Source of the DNA: Mycobacterium sp.
GTDB lineage: Bacteria; Actinomycetota; Actinomycetes; Mycobacteriales; Mycobacteriaceae
NCBI GenBank assembly: GCA_031292665.1
Contig: JARLGR010000182.1
Location: 1-52,007 of the forward strand
Direction of reading: 5' to 3'
DNA: 52,007 bases
This document shows, piece by piece, positions 21,761 through 41,002 of the stretch (its first letter is position 1; the number at the start of each line of letters is the position of its first letter). Made by a program: the position numbers and the translations under genes. Under the pieces are notes generated by a model. The model worked only from the letters and a program-made list of their open reading frames with translations. It was not told the origin of the DNA and did no database searches.

Positions 21761-22822
21761 TCAGTGCCAGCGCAGCAACACGAGTTCGGAACAAAAGCCC
21801 GGACCCAGCGCCATCATCAACCCGGGGCTGCCGCTGGGCGGCGGTTTGGCGATGGTGTCCCGCAAAACATGCAAGACCGACGCCGACGACAGATTGCCGA
21901 TCTCGCCGAGCGAGCGCCACGTCAACTCCAGGGCCTGCGGCGGCAGACTCAGACTCGCGTTGATCGCCTCGATCACCTTCGGACCCCCGGGGTGGCTGAC
22001 CCACGCGCCGATGTCCGTAGTCTCCAGGCCGTGCGCGGCCAGGAACCCGGTGACGTCGTCGTACAGATACTGCTCCACGACGCCGGCCACATCCTTCGAC
22101 AGCACCAGCTCGAACCCGGTGGCACCGACGTCGTAGCCCATGGTGCGCAGCGAGTCGGGATACAGGCGGCTGCGCGAATCGACGATGCCCGGCCCGCCGG
22201 CGCAGACCTGGTCGGCGCGGCGGTCGCCGACGGCCACCACCGCCCCGGCTCCGTCGCCGAACAGCGCGCTGCCGACCAAGCCCGCCAGCGACGGCTGGTA
22301 GCCGGGGTACGTCAGGGAGCACAGCTCCACCGACACCAGGGCCGCGACGCCGTCCGGGTGACCGCGAAGGTAGTCGTGCAGGCGGCCCACGCCGGCCGCG
22401 CCGGCCACGCAGCCCAGCCCGAACAGCGGCACCCGGCGCACGTCGTCGCGCAGCCCGAGCCGCCCGGCGATCCGGGCATCCAGCGTCGGGGAGGCGAGGC
22501 CGGTCACCGTCGTCGTGATCAGCACGTCCAGGTCCGCGGGCTGCAGGCCGGCCTCCTCCAGCGCGCCCGACAGAGCCTCGCAGCCCAGGTCGACGGCTTT
22601 TTCGATGAAGATCCGGTTGGCCATCCCGAAGTCGGTCAGCGCCGGGTACCGCTCCAGCGGCATCACCAGGTGGCGGCTGTTGACCTTGGCGCTGGCGTGC
22701 AGCTGCCGGACGGTGTCTTCGTAGCCCTCGAATTTGGGGACGCTGAGGAAGAACTCGGTGAGCTCTTGCTGGGAATACCGATACGTCGGCACGGCACCGA
22801 ACACTCCGGCGATGACGCTCAT
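21761..22822 (-). CDS. pks10: Type III polyketide synthase Pks10
   Basis: A 353-residue chalcone synthase-like enzyme with Cys138 ([10 protein letters not shown]), His277 (SHPGGPKV) and Asn310 ([10 protein letters not shown]). It heads the pks block just after argH, as M. tuberculosis Rv1660 does. ATG 22822 is chosen over an upstream in-frame methionine because AAAGGGTGGG precedes it and because [10 protein letters not shown] matches the start of Pks11. It is clearly a paralogue of pks11, with long shared stretches such as the RLGLRxDVRR region. Expected chemistry is malonyl-CoA-dependent extension of an acyl starter followed by cyclisation to a pyrone or resorcinol-type ring; the natural starter is unknown. 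Confidence 0.92.
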   Translation of the reverse strand: MSVIAGVFGAVPTYRYSQQELTEFFLSVPKFEGYEDTVRQLHASAKVNSRHLVMPLERYPALTDFGMANRIFIEKAVDLGCEALSGALEEAGLQPADLDVLITTTVTGLASPTLDARIAGRLGLRDDVRRVPLFGLGCVAGAAGVGRLHDYLRGHPDGVAALVSVELCSLTYPGYQPSLAGLVGSALFGDGAGAVVAVGDRRADQVCAGGPGIVDSRSRLYPDSLRTMGYDVGATGFELVLSKDVAGVVEQYLYDDVTGFLAAHGLETTDIGAWVSHPGGPKVIEAINASLSLPPQALELTWRSLGEIGNLSSASVLHVLRDTIAKPPPSGSPGLMMALGPGFCSELVLLRWH

Positions 22823-22875
22823 CGGTCCCACCCTTTGGTAACGAAGATCCGGGGTGATGGGTTCACCAGGACACT

Positions 22876-22895
22876 CAGACTGGAAGTTTAGTCTG
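22876..22895 (-). promoter_or_regulatory. Inverted repeat overlapping a candidate pks10 promoter
   Basis: CAGACT (22876-22881) and AGTCTG (22890-22895) are inverted with an 8-base gap. On the minus strand the enclosed TAAACT (22890-22885) fits the TAnnnT -10 pattern, about 60 bases before the pks10 ATG. A repeat around a -10 could be an operator. No convincing -35 was found. Confidence 0.35.
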
Positions 22896-22924
22896 CCCGC
22901 CAATACCCGGCACGGAGAGCAAAG

Positions 22925-25610
<2,686 letters not shown>

Positions 25611-25627
25611 GGACCAATCTCCTTACG

Positions 25628-28234
<2,607 letters not shown>

Positions 28235-28238
<4 letters not shown>

Positions 28239-29118
28239 GCGCTCACCACCTTGGTGCCGGTCCCGGCGTCGGTGAAAAGTTCAACCAGCACAGAGTGTCT
28301 GACCCTTCCGTCGATGACGTGCGCGCTTGGGACTCCCCCTGCGACCGCTCGGAGACAGGCCTCGATTTTGGGAATCATCCCCGCCTCCAGCGTGGGCAGC
28401 AGTTGCGTCAACGTGGCGGAATCGATTTCGCTGACCAACGAGCCGGGGTCGGGCCAGCTGGTGTACAGGCCTTCGACGTCGGTCAGCATCAGCAGCTTTT
28501 CGGCCCGCAGGGCTTCGGCCAGCGCCGCCGCGGCGGTGTCGGCGTTGATGTTGTGCACCACACCGTCCGCGTCCGGCGCCAGCGTCGAGACCACCGGGAT
28601 GCGACCTGCCGCAATGAGATCCAGCACCGCGACGGTGTTGACCTTGCCGACGTCGCCGACCAGGCCGATGTCGGTGGCCACCCCGTCGACGGTGACGCTG
28701 CGGTGCACGGCGGTGAACAGTTGCGCGTCCTCGCCGGTGATGCCGACGGCATAGGGACCATGGGCGTTGATCAGGTTCACCAGTTCGCGGCCCACCTGCC
28801 CGAACAGCACCATCCGCGCCACGTCGAGCACTTCCGGTGTGGTGACCCGGAAGCCTCCCTTGAAGTCGCCTTCGATGCCGAGCCGGCGCAGCATGGCCGT
28901 GATCTGCGGACCGCCGCCGTGCACGACGACGGGATGGATGCCGCAGTTGCGCAGGAACGCCATGTCGGCCGCAAAGGCGTGTCGCAGCGCGTCGTCGGTC
29001 ATGGCGTTGCCGCCGTATTTGATGACGACGATCTTGCCGTGCAACTGCTTGAGCCAGGGCAGGGCTTCGGCCAGCACCTGGGCCTTGACTCCGGTGGGCA
29101 ACGCGTCGGTATTGACGG

Positions 29119-29122
<4 letters not shown>
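28235..29122 (-). CDS. argB: Acetylglutamate kinase
   Basis: A 295-residue amino-acid kinase fold enzyme that phosphorylates N-acetylglutamate, the usual feedback-controlled step of the pathway. It has the ATP-side lysine motif [10 protein letters not shown] and the acetylglutamate loop VHGGGPQI. The N-terminal extension before the kinase core (about 28 residues) may take part in arginine-sensitive hexamers, an inference from the family. Its ATG overlaps the argJ stop (ATGA). Confidence 0.96.
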
Positions 29123-31478
<2,356 letters not shown>

Positions 31479-31528
31479 CTACACAAGTACCGACAGGTCT
31501 CCGCCGGGGCGCCGGGGCTGTAGCGGGT

Positions 31529-32406
31529 CTAGGCGGCTGCACCGATGCCCGGGCTCGCATGCAAGGCGGTTTGGAGGGAGAGTCCCAGGTCGTTCAGGGC
31601 CACTTCCAGAGATGTGGTGAGAGCACCACCAGTCTGGGCGATCCCAGACAAGGCGCCCTCGAGTCCTATTGCAAGCAACTCACTGGTTTGGAACAGCCCG
31701 GGGAACGCGACCCCGACGCTCCCGGCCAGACCGCCGGCGAGCGCGTCCGCCACCGCCTGGGTGGGTGTTGGCCCAGATTGTCGCCAGCGCTCCACCGGTC
31801 TGCGCCAGCCCCGCCAGGCCGGCGCCCACGCTGCCCCCGAGAGCTTCGACGGAAGTGACCAGACCCGCGAGGCCGCCGGTAAGGCCACCCGCCAGGGCCC
31901 CGCCGGCCTGTAGCAGGCCGTTCAGCGCACCACCGAGGCTGGCCCCCTGACAGCGCAGCATCGATCGACAGCATCAGGCTGGGAAGGGATAGCGTCGGCG
32001 AGGCGGCAATGAAGTTAGCGGCCAGGGTCTCGCCCGTCTGGATCGCCGCGTTCAGGCCCGCCCCGATGTTGGCTGCCAGGTTACCCAGCCCCGCACCGAA
32101 GTGCGCCGCCAGCGTCTCGCCGGTCTGAATCAGCCCGGACAGGTTGGCGCCCACGTTCAGGCTGCCCGACAACATCGCGTTCAGCGACGCGCTCAACCCA
32201 TTCAGCGCCGCACTCAACTCCACACCCAGCGAACCCAGGTTAGGCAGCGAGATCGGCGGCAGCCCCAGACCCCCCGAGAGCCCACCGGTCAGCGCCAGCC
32301 CCAGGTCGGCGCCGATCGCCGGCAGGTTGGGCAGCCCGACTGGCGGCAACCCCGGCAACCCCGGCAACGTCAACGAGAACGGCGGCCCAGTCCGGGCTTC
32401 CGGGGG
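31529..32406 (-). pseudogene. Frameshifted PE-type repeat protein remnant
   Basis: Three successive minus-strand frames each carry the same kind of Ala/Gly/Leu-rich repeat (LIQTGETLAAxFxAGL, then LLQAGGALAGGLTGGL, then GIAQTGGALTTSLE). They read as one protein only if two frameshifts are allowed: one near a run of five C at 31943-31947, one between about 31740 and 31790. The end (SPGIGAAA, stop at 31529) looks natural. There is no PE or PPE N-terminus: the sequence starts right after the stop of the PE gene at 32407, in the same frame. It is probably the C-terminal part of a lost PE-family gene. Assembly errors in the homopolymer are the alternative. Confidence 0.6.
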
Positions 32407-33486
32407 CTAGGCGGTGAACGCTTCCGCTAGCGCTTCAGGCGCATAATCCACCAGCGCGGGAATGAGGCCGCCCACAGGTGGACCCGTCACTGTGACGGTA
32501 TTGAACAGGGGCGCACCAGGCACCGTCGCCGTCACATAAAGGGGCTGGAGAGGAACGAGGAGCCCGGTGACGGGGATGTTCGCCGTCACTGAAAATCCAG
32601 ACAGCGGCAGGCTCACCGAAAGCGTCTGTTCGCCATTGAGCAACGCGTTGGCGACGGTGGCGGGCGCGTCGAAGAGCGCGGTGGCCACAGCCAGCGGGTT
32701 GCCGGCCAGTATCGCGCTGGATATTTCTGCGCCGGTTGCTGTGATCGCGCTGCTTACGTTGACCTGAGCGCCCAAAGCATCGAAGGCCAGGAGTTCCGGT
32801 AGCCCGATGCCAAGCGCAAGTGATGCGCCCGACGAGTTCAGAGATGTTATGGATAGCGATACCGGGGCGCTAACGGCGGAAACCACTTTTGCGAAGCCCA
32901 GCCCAATTTGTCCGGGTACGGTGGCGATCGACATCGGGTTTCCACTCGCCAGCGACGTGGCAAGCAGCTCGGGATAGCCGGTGCCCGCGCGGATCAGGGC
33001 AGGCGCCGTCTGGGTAACCCAGTCGTTGCCGAGGCTCTGCACATTGGCGAAGGTATTCGCGATCAGGCTTTGATACGGGCCGACGACATTGCCACCGGAC
33101 GCGGCAGCGCCGGTAGCGGCCGCCGCGGCGGTCTGCATCGACGACTCCGCTCCCAACAGCGTCCGCGCGGGCGCATTCAGCGTGTTCGCCACGGTCTGCT
33201 CCGCGTTGGCGGCCTCGGCGCCGACATAAGCAGCCGCGGTTCCGTTTAACAAATTGACGAATTGCGCATGAAACGCCGCCGCTTGTGCCCCGATAGCGTG
33301 GTATTCCTGACCGAAGGCCCCGAAAAGCGCCGCGACCCCCGCCGATATCTCGTCCTCGGCCGCCGCCATTACGGACGTCGTGGGACCGGCTGCCGCCGCG
33401 GTCGCCTCGCTTAGCGTCGAATGAATACCCGCCAAATCTTGCGCCGCTGTTGTCACCATGTCCGGCGTCGCCAATACATAAGACAT
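32407..33486 (-). CDS. PE family protein with unique C-terminal domain
   Basis: The 359-residue product has a PE domain in residues 1-95 (MSYVLATPDMV..., AAEDEISAGVAALFGAFGQEYH). It includes the type VII secretion signal YVGAE (Y-x-x-x-E) after the helical hairpin. A non-repetitive C-terminal domain of about 200 residues ends VDYAPEALAEAF and is shared in outline with the neighbouring PE protein. The second ATG (33486) is chosen: it has GGGAG at 6 bases and matches the PE family start. Export by an ESX system is expected from the family. It lies where M. tuberculosis has PE_PGRS30, between argC and pheT, but lacks the PGRS region. Function unknown. Confidence 0.85.
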   Translation of the reverse strand: MSYVLATPDMVTTAAQDLAGIHSTLSEATAAAAGPTTSVMAAAEDEISAGVAALFGAFGQEYHAIGAQAAAFHAQFVNLLNGTAAAYVGAEAANAEQTVANTLNAPARTLLGAESSMQTAAAAATGAAASGGNVVGPYQSLIANTFANVQSLGNDWVTQTAPALIRAGTGYPELLATSLASGNPMSIATVPGQIGLGFAKVVSAVSAPVSLSITSLNSSGASLALGIGLPELLAFDALGAQVNVSSAITATGAEISSAILAGNPLAVATALFDAPATVANALLNGEQTLSVSLPLSGFSVTANIPVTGLLVPLQPLYVTATVPGAPLFNTVTVTGPPVGGLIPALVDYAPEALAEAFTA

Positions 33487-33720
33487 GTCTATCTCCCGTC
33501 GACTCACCGCGTTCGGCCGAAGACCATTGAGGCAATGAGCGTAAGCGCAAATCGTTCACGCGCGCGGGAGATTCGTTTTTTCGTTATCTCGTGTCGGCGG
33601 TTATTCGTAGTGCGGGTCGCCACGTCCGAAAGAATTGCGGCACCCGAACCTCGGGCTTGCCAACATGGCGAGGCAACTGCGGACACGCGCCTCTCGACGC
33701 CACGTCCGTGACGACTGCGA

Positions 33721-35640
33721 CTAGGAAATTGCCGATGCCAGTTGCTCGGGTGCGTAGACGAGCAGGCCGGTGGCGAGTCCACTGATCGGCGTGCCGCCGA
33801 CGGGAACGGTAAGCGATCCAATCAGAGGAAGACCCGATATCGATGCGGTATACGAAGTCTGAGGGACGAGAAGTCCGTCCAGTGGAAGGTTCACAACAGC
33901 GGGATACCCGTCGATATCAAAACTTAGAGGCAGCGTCGATTGGCCGTTGAGGAAGGCGTTGGCGATATAGGCCGGGCTATCGGCGAGCGTCGTAATCGCC
34001 CCGATCGGGTCACCCGTTTGCAACTGGCCGACGAATTGCGTCAAGCTGGCGGACGTTGCATCAAGGGCGTTGAGCGGCCCCCCCAGCGCCTCGATGGTGA
34101 GCGCCGTCGGCAATCCGGCATAGGCGTCGACCGTGGCGTTCACAATAAGAGTCGGAGGTAGAGGCAAGGGCCTGAGAGTGACCGTCACGAACGCCTGCGC
34201 TGTCAAAGACGTATCTGTGAGCGTGTTGATTACGTTGGTCGCGTTCTGTGAGATCTGCGCCGCGATGGAACCGGCCGGCAGCAGGTTGGTCAAGTTCTGA
34301 GCCATCATTCCCGGAATGGAGAATATCGGATTCAAATCCGCCAAGGTTCCCGTCAGGGCGACATTGGCGTTGACGCCCGGGGCCACCAAAACATTGCCCG
34401 TGCTGGTGACATCCAAGCCGGTGACAAAGAGGCCCAGGAATCCCCCCGTGACGTCGCTAAAAGCCCCGCCGATATTGCCCGCCATGAGCTGCTGCCAGGC
34501 GGATTGGAAGGCCGCGGGCAACGCCTCCAGGCCGATAAGGAAGTCATGGCCCGCGTTCTGCAGCGACGTGGCGATGATGTTCGCGTAGGTGATCTGGTTG
34601 TGAATGAACTGCTGAATGTAGGGCGCCGGGTTGAAGGCCAGCAACCCCTGCAGTCCGGCCTGGATATTCGCTGGCATGTTTGCCAACACGGTCGGGAAGT
34701 TCTGAATGAGATATTGGAAGTCCGCGGCGATCGTGTTCGCGTAGCCCGTCGCGTTCGTGATGATCTGGTGCAGGAAGGGCGCCGGGTTGGCGGATATGCC
34801 GGTGCCCAGTGTTTGCAGGTTGGCGATCGTGTCTTCGAAGAGGGTTTGATACGGGCCTCCGGTGCTGCCGGTGCTGGCGCCGGCATGCAGAAGTCCGGGC
34901 GCCAGCGCACTTCCACAGGACTGCAACGTTGTCGGCAGAGCCGCGATTTCCCTCGAGAGTGTTTGCAAGCCGGTCCCGATCGGGGCCGTAAGGAGCGAGA
35001 ACGCGTTACCGTTTTCCAGAGCGGTAGCAACGCCGTTGAGGCTGGAGACCAACGATCCGCCGCCAAGGCCCCCCAGGAGCGAGCCCACAGGCGCTCCGCC
35101 ACCGAAACCGCCCAGCAGCGAGCCGACTGTCCCGCCCCCAAGGCCGCCGAAGAGCGAGCCGCCCGGCGTCCCGCCACCAAGACCGCCCAAGAGCGAGCCC
35201 ACTGTGCCGCCCCCAAGGCCACCGAGGATCGGGAAGGCAGCCGGGTGCACAGCGCTCACGCTCGAGGCAAAGGCCGCGGCAGCGCCGCCGCTCGTGCTGG
35301 TTGCCGCGCCCAGCAATCCCTGCACGGGCGCCGTCACCTGGCTCGCAAGGGCCTGCTCGGCGTTGGCGACCTCGGTGCTCAGGTAGGCGCCGGCGCCCGC
35401 GTTCAACAGGTTGACGAACTGCGCGTGAAACCCCTGCGCCTGGGCGCTGAGGACCTGGTACTCCTGGCCGAACGAGTTGAATAACGCGGCGACCCCGGCC
35501 GACACCTCGTCCTCGGCGGCGGCCGCAACCCCCGTAGTGGGCGCCGCAACCGATGCACTGGCGTCTTCCAGCGTCGAGTGGATGTTTGACAGATTCTGGG
35601 CCGCCGACTGCACCGAGTCCGGCGCAACCTGAAACGACAT
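33721..35640 (-). CDS. PE family protein with short glycine-rich repeat and C-terminal domain
   Basis: The 639-residue product has a PE domain (1-100; MSFQVAPDSV..., AAAEDEVSAGVAALFNSFGQEYQ) with the secretion motif YLSTE. A short Gly-rich repeat (139-200) follows, then a long non-repetitive part, and finally the same kind of C-terminal domain as the downstream PE gene (DGLLVP, later LLVYAPEQLASAI). The ATG at 35640 has GGGAG at 6 bases, the same arrangement as the neighbour; an ATG two codons earlier is too close to it. The architecture (PE, Gly-rich block, unique C-terminus) recalls PE_PGRS30 of this locus, with the PGRS part reduced to five units. Cell-surface location is inferred from the family. 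Confidence 0.85.
   Translation of the reverse strand: MSFQVAPDSVQSAAQNLSNIHSTLEDASASVAAPTTGVAAAAEDEVSAGVAALFNSFGQEYQVLSAQAQGFHAQFVNLLNAGAGAYLSTEVANAEQALASQVTAPVQGLLGAATSTSGGAAAAFASSVSAVHPAAFPILGGLGGGTVGSLLGGLGGGTPGGSLFGGLGGGTVGSLLGGFGGGAPVGSLLGGLGGGSLVSSLNGVATALENGNAFSLLTAPIGTGLQTLSREIAALPTTLQSCGSALAPGLLHAGASTGSTGGPYQTLFEDTIANLQTLGTGISANPAPFLHQIITNATGYANTIAADFQYLIQNFPTVLANMPANIQAGLQGLLAFNPAPYIQQFIHNQITYANIIATSLQNAGHDFLIGLEALPAAFQSAWQQLMAGNIGGAFSDVTGGFLGLFVTGLDVTSTGNVLVAPGVNANVALTGTLADLNPIFSIPGMMAQNLTNLLPAGSIAAQISQNATNVINTLTDTSLTAQAFVTVTLRPLPLPPTLIVNATVDAYAGLPTALTIEALGGPLNALDATSASLTQFVGQLQTGDPIGAITTLADSPAYIANAFLNGQSTLPLSFDIDGYPAVVNLPLDGLLVPQTSYTASISGLPLIGSLTVPVGGTPISGLATGLLVYAPEQLASAIS
35041..35223 (-). 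repeat. Five imperfect 36-39 bp repeats coding GGLGGG(T/A)xxGSLL
   Basis: Within the 639-residue PE protein, five units of 12-13 residues follow each other: GGLGGGTVGSLL, GGLGGGTPGGSLF, GGLGGGTVGSLL, GGFGGGAPVGSLL, GGLGGGSLVSSL. The first and third are identical at protein level. Such in-frame repeats can change number by slippage or recombination. Confidence 0.85.
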
Positions 35641-35879
35641 GTCCATCTCCCATCGAGCTGTGCGACGGTCACTGCGTTAGCACCCAGGAAAATTAGCTTA
35701 ATAGCACCTTCGCGCGCGCGAGCAAGAACCGAAAATTCTTGTTCTCGCCTTCAGTTTAAGCCCCGTCAAACCGCAGCATTGCAGCAGATTTAACGGGGGT
35801 CACGCATCGAAACTGGAGGCCAACCGCACCGTCGTGGCCCTCGACGACTACACAGTGGGTGTAATCACCCGACTCGAGC

Positions 35880-36420
35880 TCACGCCTGAAGCTCAGTGAG
35901 CCGGGGATGAAGCCACCGATTTGCGTGCCCGGGAGCGGCCCCACAGGTCGCTGATCACGGGACCGTGCGGCGTGAGCAGGCCGTCCAGCGGAAGCGAAGC
36001 CGTCGTCTGCGTGGTGAGGAGGCGCCTCTATGTTGACCGTCAGCTTCGGCAGATTTATCAGCGTTTCGCCATTGAGGAAGCCGTTCGCAATGGCGGCGGG
36101 CGTCGAGAATTGCCGCGACGGCCAGGGACACGTTTCTGGCTTGCAATGCGCTGGTAAACGCAGTCGTGCTGGAATTGAGTGCGCTGAGGGGCGTTGATCG
36201 GCGCACCGATCCCGTCGAAAAGGACCTGTAGCGGCAAGCCAAAGGTGATACCGAGGTTTTGCGGATTCGGGCGTGGACCCGAAGTTGGTGAATGCGTTGG
36301 ACAGATTAGTGAAGTCCTGCGCGATATGTGCGGGGATCGAACCCTTGGGCAGCAGGTCGCCCGACCGGGCCCATCGGAACCACAGGAATCTCTGAATTGG
36401 TCCAATCGAATAAACACTTC
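35880..36420 (-). pseudogene. Remnant of a PE gene C-terminal domain
   Basis: Pieces of a protein like the C-termini of the two neighbouring PE genes are spread over three frames in the right order: LLPKGSIPAHIAQDFTNL (compare LLPAGSIAAQISQNATNV), NPQNLGITFGLPLQVLFDGIG (compare LALGIGLPELLAFDALG), PLSALNSSTTAFTSALQ, AIANGFLNGETLINLPKLTV (compare YIANAFLNGQSTLPLSFDI), and TTASLPLDGLLTPHGPV. At least three frameshifts are needed, and no PE N-terminus is found upstream before pheT. It is a dead third copy. The 239 bases between it and the PE gene at 35640 hold nothing else recognisable. Confidence 0.7.
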
Positions 36421-36519
36421 CTGGGAAGCCGGGGAGAAAGACGTTTTCTATGCCCTCCTGGTTACGGTCCGGAACAGCCGGAAAAGCGCTGCGACCCAAC
36501 AGCGCTGGTCAACGGACCG

Positions 36520-39005
36520 CTAGGCGCGCAGTTCGGCGCCCACCGCCTCGGCGGCGCGGCGCACCGCGGCATCGCGCGCCGCGCTGGCGTCGTCCTCGGT
36601 CAGCGTGCGATCCGGCGCGCGGAAGCGCAGCGCGAACGTCAGCGATTTGCGATCCTCGCCGATCTGCGGGCCGGTGAAAACGTCGAACAGTTGAATGTCT
36701 TCCAGCAGTTCGCCCGCGCCCTCGCGGACGGCGTCCGCCACGGCCTGGGCCGGGACGTGCGTGGCCACCACGAGGCTGACATCCTGGAACACGGCGGGGA
36801 ACGGCGAAACCCTGGGTGCCGGTAAAGCCTCGACGATGGGAATCGCATCGAGGTTGAGCTCCATCGCGCAGGTGCCATTGGGCAGGCCGGAGCGCTCGAT
36901 CACGGCGGGGTGCAACTGCCCCGCGTAACCGACGGTCGTTTCCCCGACGAGCACTTCGGCGCACCGACCCGGATGCCACGGCAGGTACTGGGCCGCCCGC
37001 AGCGTGACGTCAATTCCGCTGGCGCGCGCCACGATTCGCGCCGCCTCGAACGCGTCGGCGGCATCGACCGGGCGGCCGGGTCCCCAGGGGCCTCGGGGTT
37101 CGCGCAGGCCGGCCAGCACGGCGGCGACGTGTTGCGGTTGGCGGGGCAGCGACGCGTCGAGCAGGGCGATCTCGCCGTCGGTGGGCCGCCGGTGCACCGG
37201 GATGAGGTCGACGGCGCGGGTTTCCTCGGTCGGCCAGACCACCTGCGCCAGCGAATACAGTGCGACGTCGACGAGGCCCCGAGACACGTTGCGGCCCAAC
37301 GCCTCCAGCAAGGCGGGCAGCAAGGTGGTCGCCAGGTGCGGGCGGTCGGCCTCCAGCGGGTTGAGCACGTGCGTTGTGGTACGTCGCGGGTCGTCGGCCG
37401 GCAAACCCCACAGATCGAACACGCCGGCATGCAAAAACGGCGTCGGCAAAACCTCGACGTAGCCGGATTGCGCGAGCGACTTTCCGATGGCGCGGCGCCG
37501 CTTTTGCACGGCGGTAAGCCCCCGGCCCGCCGGAGCCGCCGGCAGCACCGACGGGATCACCTCCAGTCCCTCGAGCCGCAGCACCTCCTCGACGAGGTCG
37601 GCGGGCTGCACGAGGTCCGGTCGCCAACTCGGCGGCGTCACCGTCAGCGCGTCGCCCTCGTCGACCAGCAGTCCCCCGATTTGCGCTAACCGCTTGGCGG
37701 CGGTACCCGGTGGGTAGGCCACCCCGGCGAAGCGGTCCGGCAGGTCGGCGGCGATCCGGATCGGCGGCAGTGACCAGTCATCATACGGCGGAGCACCCCG
37801 CCAGTCGGTAAGGCGTTCCGACACCGCTCCCCCGGCGACGTCGACGAGCAGGGTGGCGCACCGGTCCAGTGCGGCCACCGAAATGGCCGGATCTACCCCG
37901 CGCTCGTAGCGGCGGGCGGCCTCGCTGGGCAAGTGCAACCTGCGCTGCGTGCGCGATATCGCGGCCGGGTCCCACACCGCCGCCTCCAGCAGCACGTCGG
38001 TGGATTCGGCGCGCACCTCGGTGCTCGCCGCTCCCATCACGCCGCCGATCGCCGCGGTCGCCGCGTCGTCGACGATCAGGACATCAGCCGGGTCGAGCCG
38101 GCGCTCGATGTCATCGAGGGTGACGACGGTCTCGCCTGGCTCGGCGAACCGCACACCGAAGCCGCCGGTGATGCGGTCGCAGTCGTGGGCGTGCATGGGG
38201 TGGCCCAATTCCAGCATCACGTAATTGGTCACGTCGACCGCCGGGGACGTGGCGCGGATGCCGCAGAGCAACAGCCGGCGCTGCAGCCACCAGGGCGAGA
38301 CGGCGGTGGGATCGATCCCCGCGACCGGGCGGAGCGCGAACCGGCGGACGCCGGTGTCGGCCTGCACGCTCAGCGGCCAAGCCTCGCCGTCGGCCGGCAG
38401 CGGCTTGATGTCGGCCGGGTCGACGAAGTTCAGGTCGTACGCACAGGCGATCTCGCGGGCCAACCCGCGCACCGACATGCAGTAACCGCGATCGGGGGTG
38501 ATCGCCAGGTGGAACACGACATCGTCGAGTCCGAGCACCGCGGCCGCGTCGGCTCCCGGATCGGCGGCGCCGGGTGGCAGCACCAAAATCCCCGAATGGT
38601 CTACGCCCAGATTGAGTTCGGCGGCCGAGCAGATCATGCCGTCGGAGTTGCGGCCGTAGGTCTTGCGCGCCGTGATGGCGAACCCGCCGGGCAGGGTGGT
38701 CCCGGGCAGCGCCGCCACCACCAGATCGCCGACCTCGAAATTTGTTGCCCCACAGACAATTTCGCGCTGCTCATCCGTGCCGACGTCCACCAGGCAGGCT
38801 CGGATCGGCTTCTTGAGGCCGGTGAGCTCCTCGATATCGGTCACCCGCGCGACGGTCAGCGGGCCGTCGACCGGCCCGAGGGTCTGCACTTCCTCGACTT
38901 CGTGGCCGATCCGCACCAGCGTCTGCGCCAGATCCGCGGGAGCGACGTCCCAGCCCGGAGCTCCGGCGTTCACGACCTCGCGCAGCCAGCTGTAGGGAAC
39001 GCGCA

Positions 39006-39006
<1 letters not shown>
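36520..39006 (-). CDS. pheT: Phenylalanyl-tRNA synthetase beta subunit
   Basis: The 828-residue protein (M. tuberculosis PheT has 831) is the large subunit of the alpha2-beta2 enzyme that charges tRNA-Phe. From the N-terminus it has the OB-fold tRNA-binding domain ([28 protein letters not shown]), the B3/B4 editing domain, the B5 domain and the C-terminal anticodon-binding ferredoxin-like domain ([14 protein letters not shown], ending [10 protein letters not shown]). ATG 39006 ([10 protein letters not shown]) shares one base with the pheS stop (TGATG), so translation is coupled. A longer frame upstream lies inside pheS and is rejected. Confidence 0.97.
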
Positions 39007-40993
<1,987 letters not shown>

Positions 40994-41002
40994 TGACACC
41001 AA

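Noticed and set aside
22823..22924. Intrinsic terminator between argH and pks10
   Set aside because: The only inverted repeat there has a 6-bp AT-containing stem and no T run; it fits a promoter or operator better.
32374..32409. Stop-codon read-through joining the PE gene to the following in-frame repeat
   Set aside because: The PE protein ends at a natural position shared with its neighbour (YAPExLAxA), and no read-through signal is visible.
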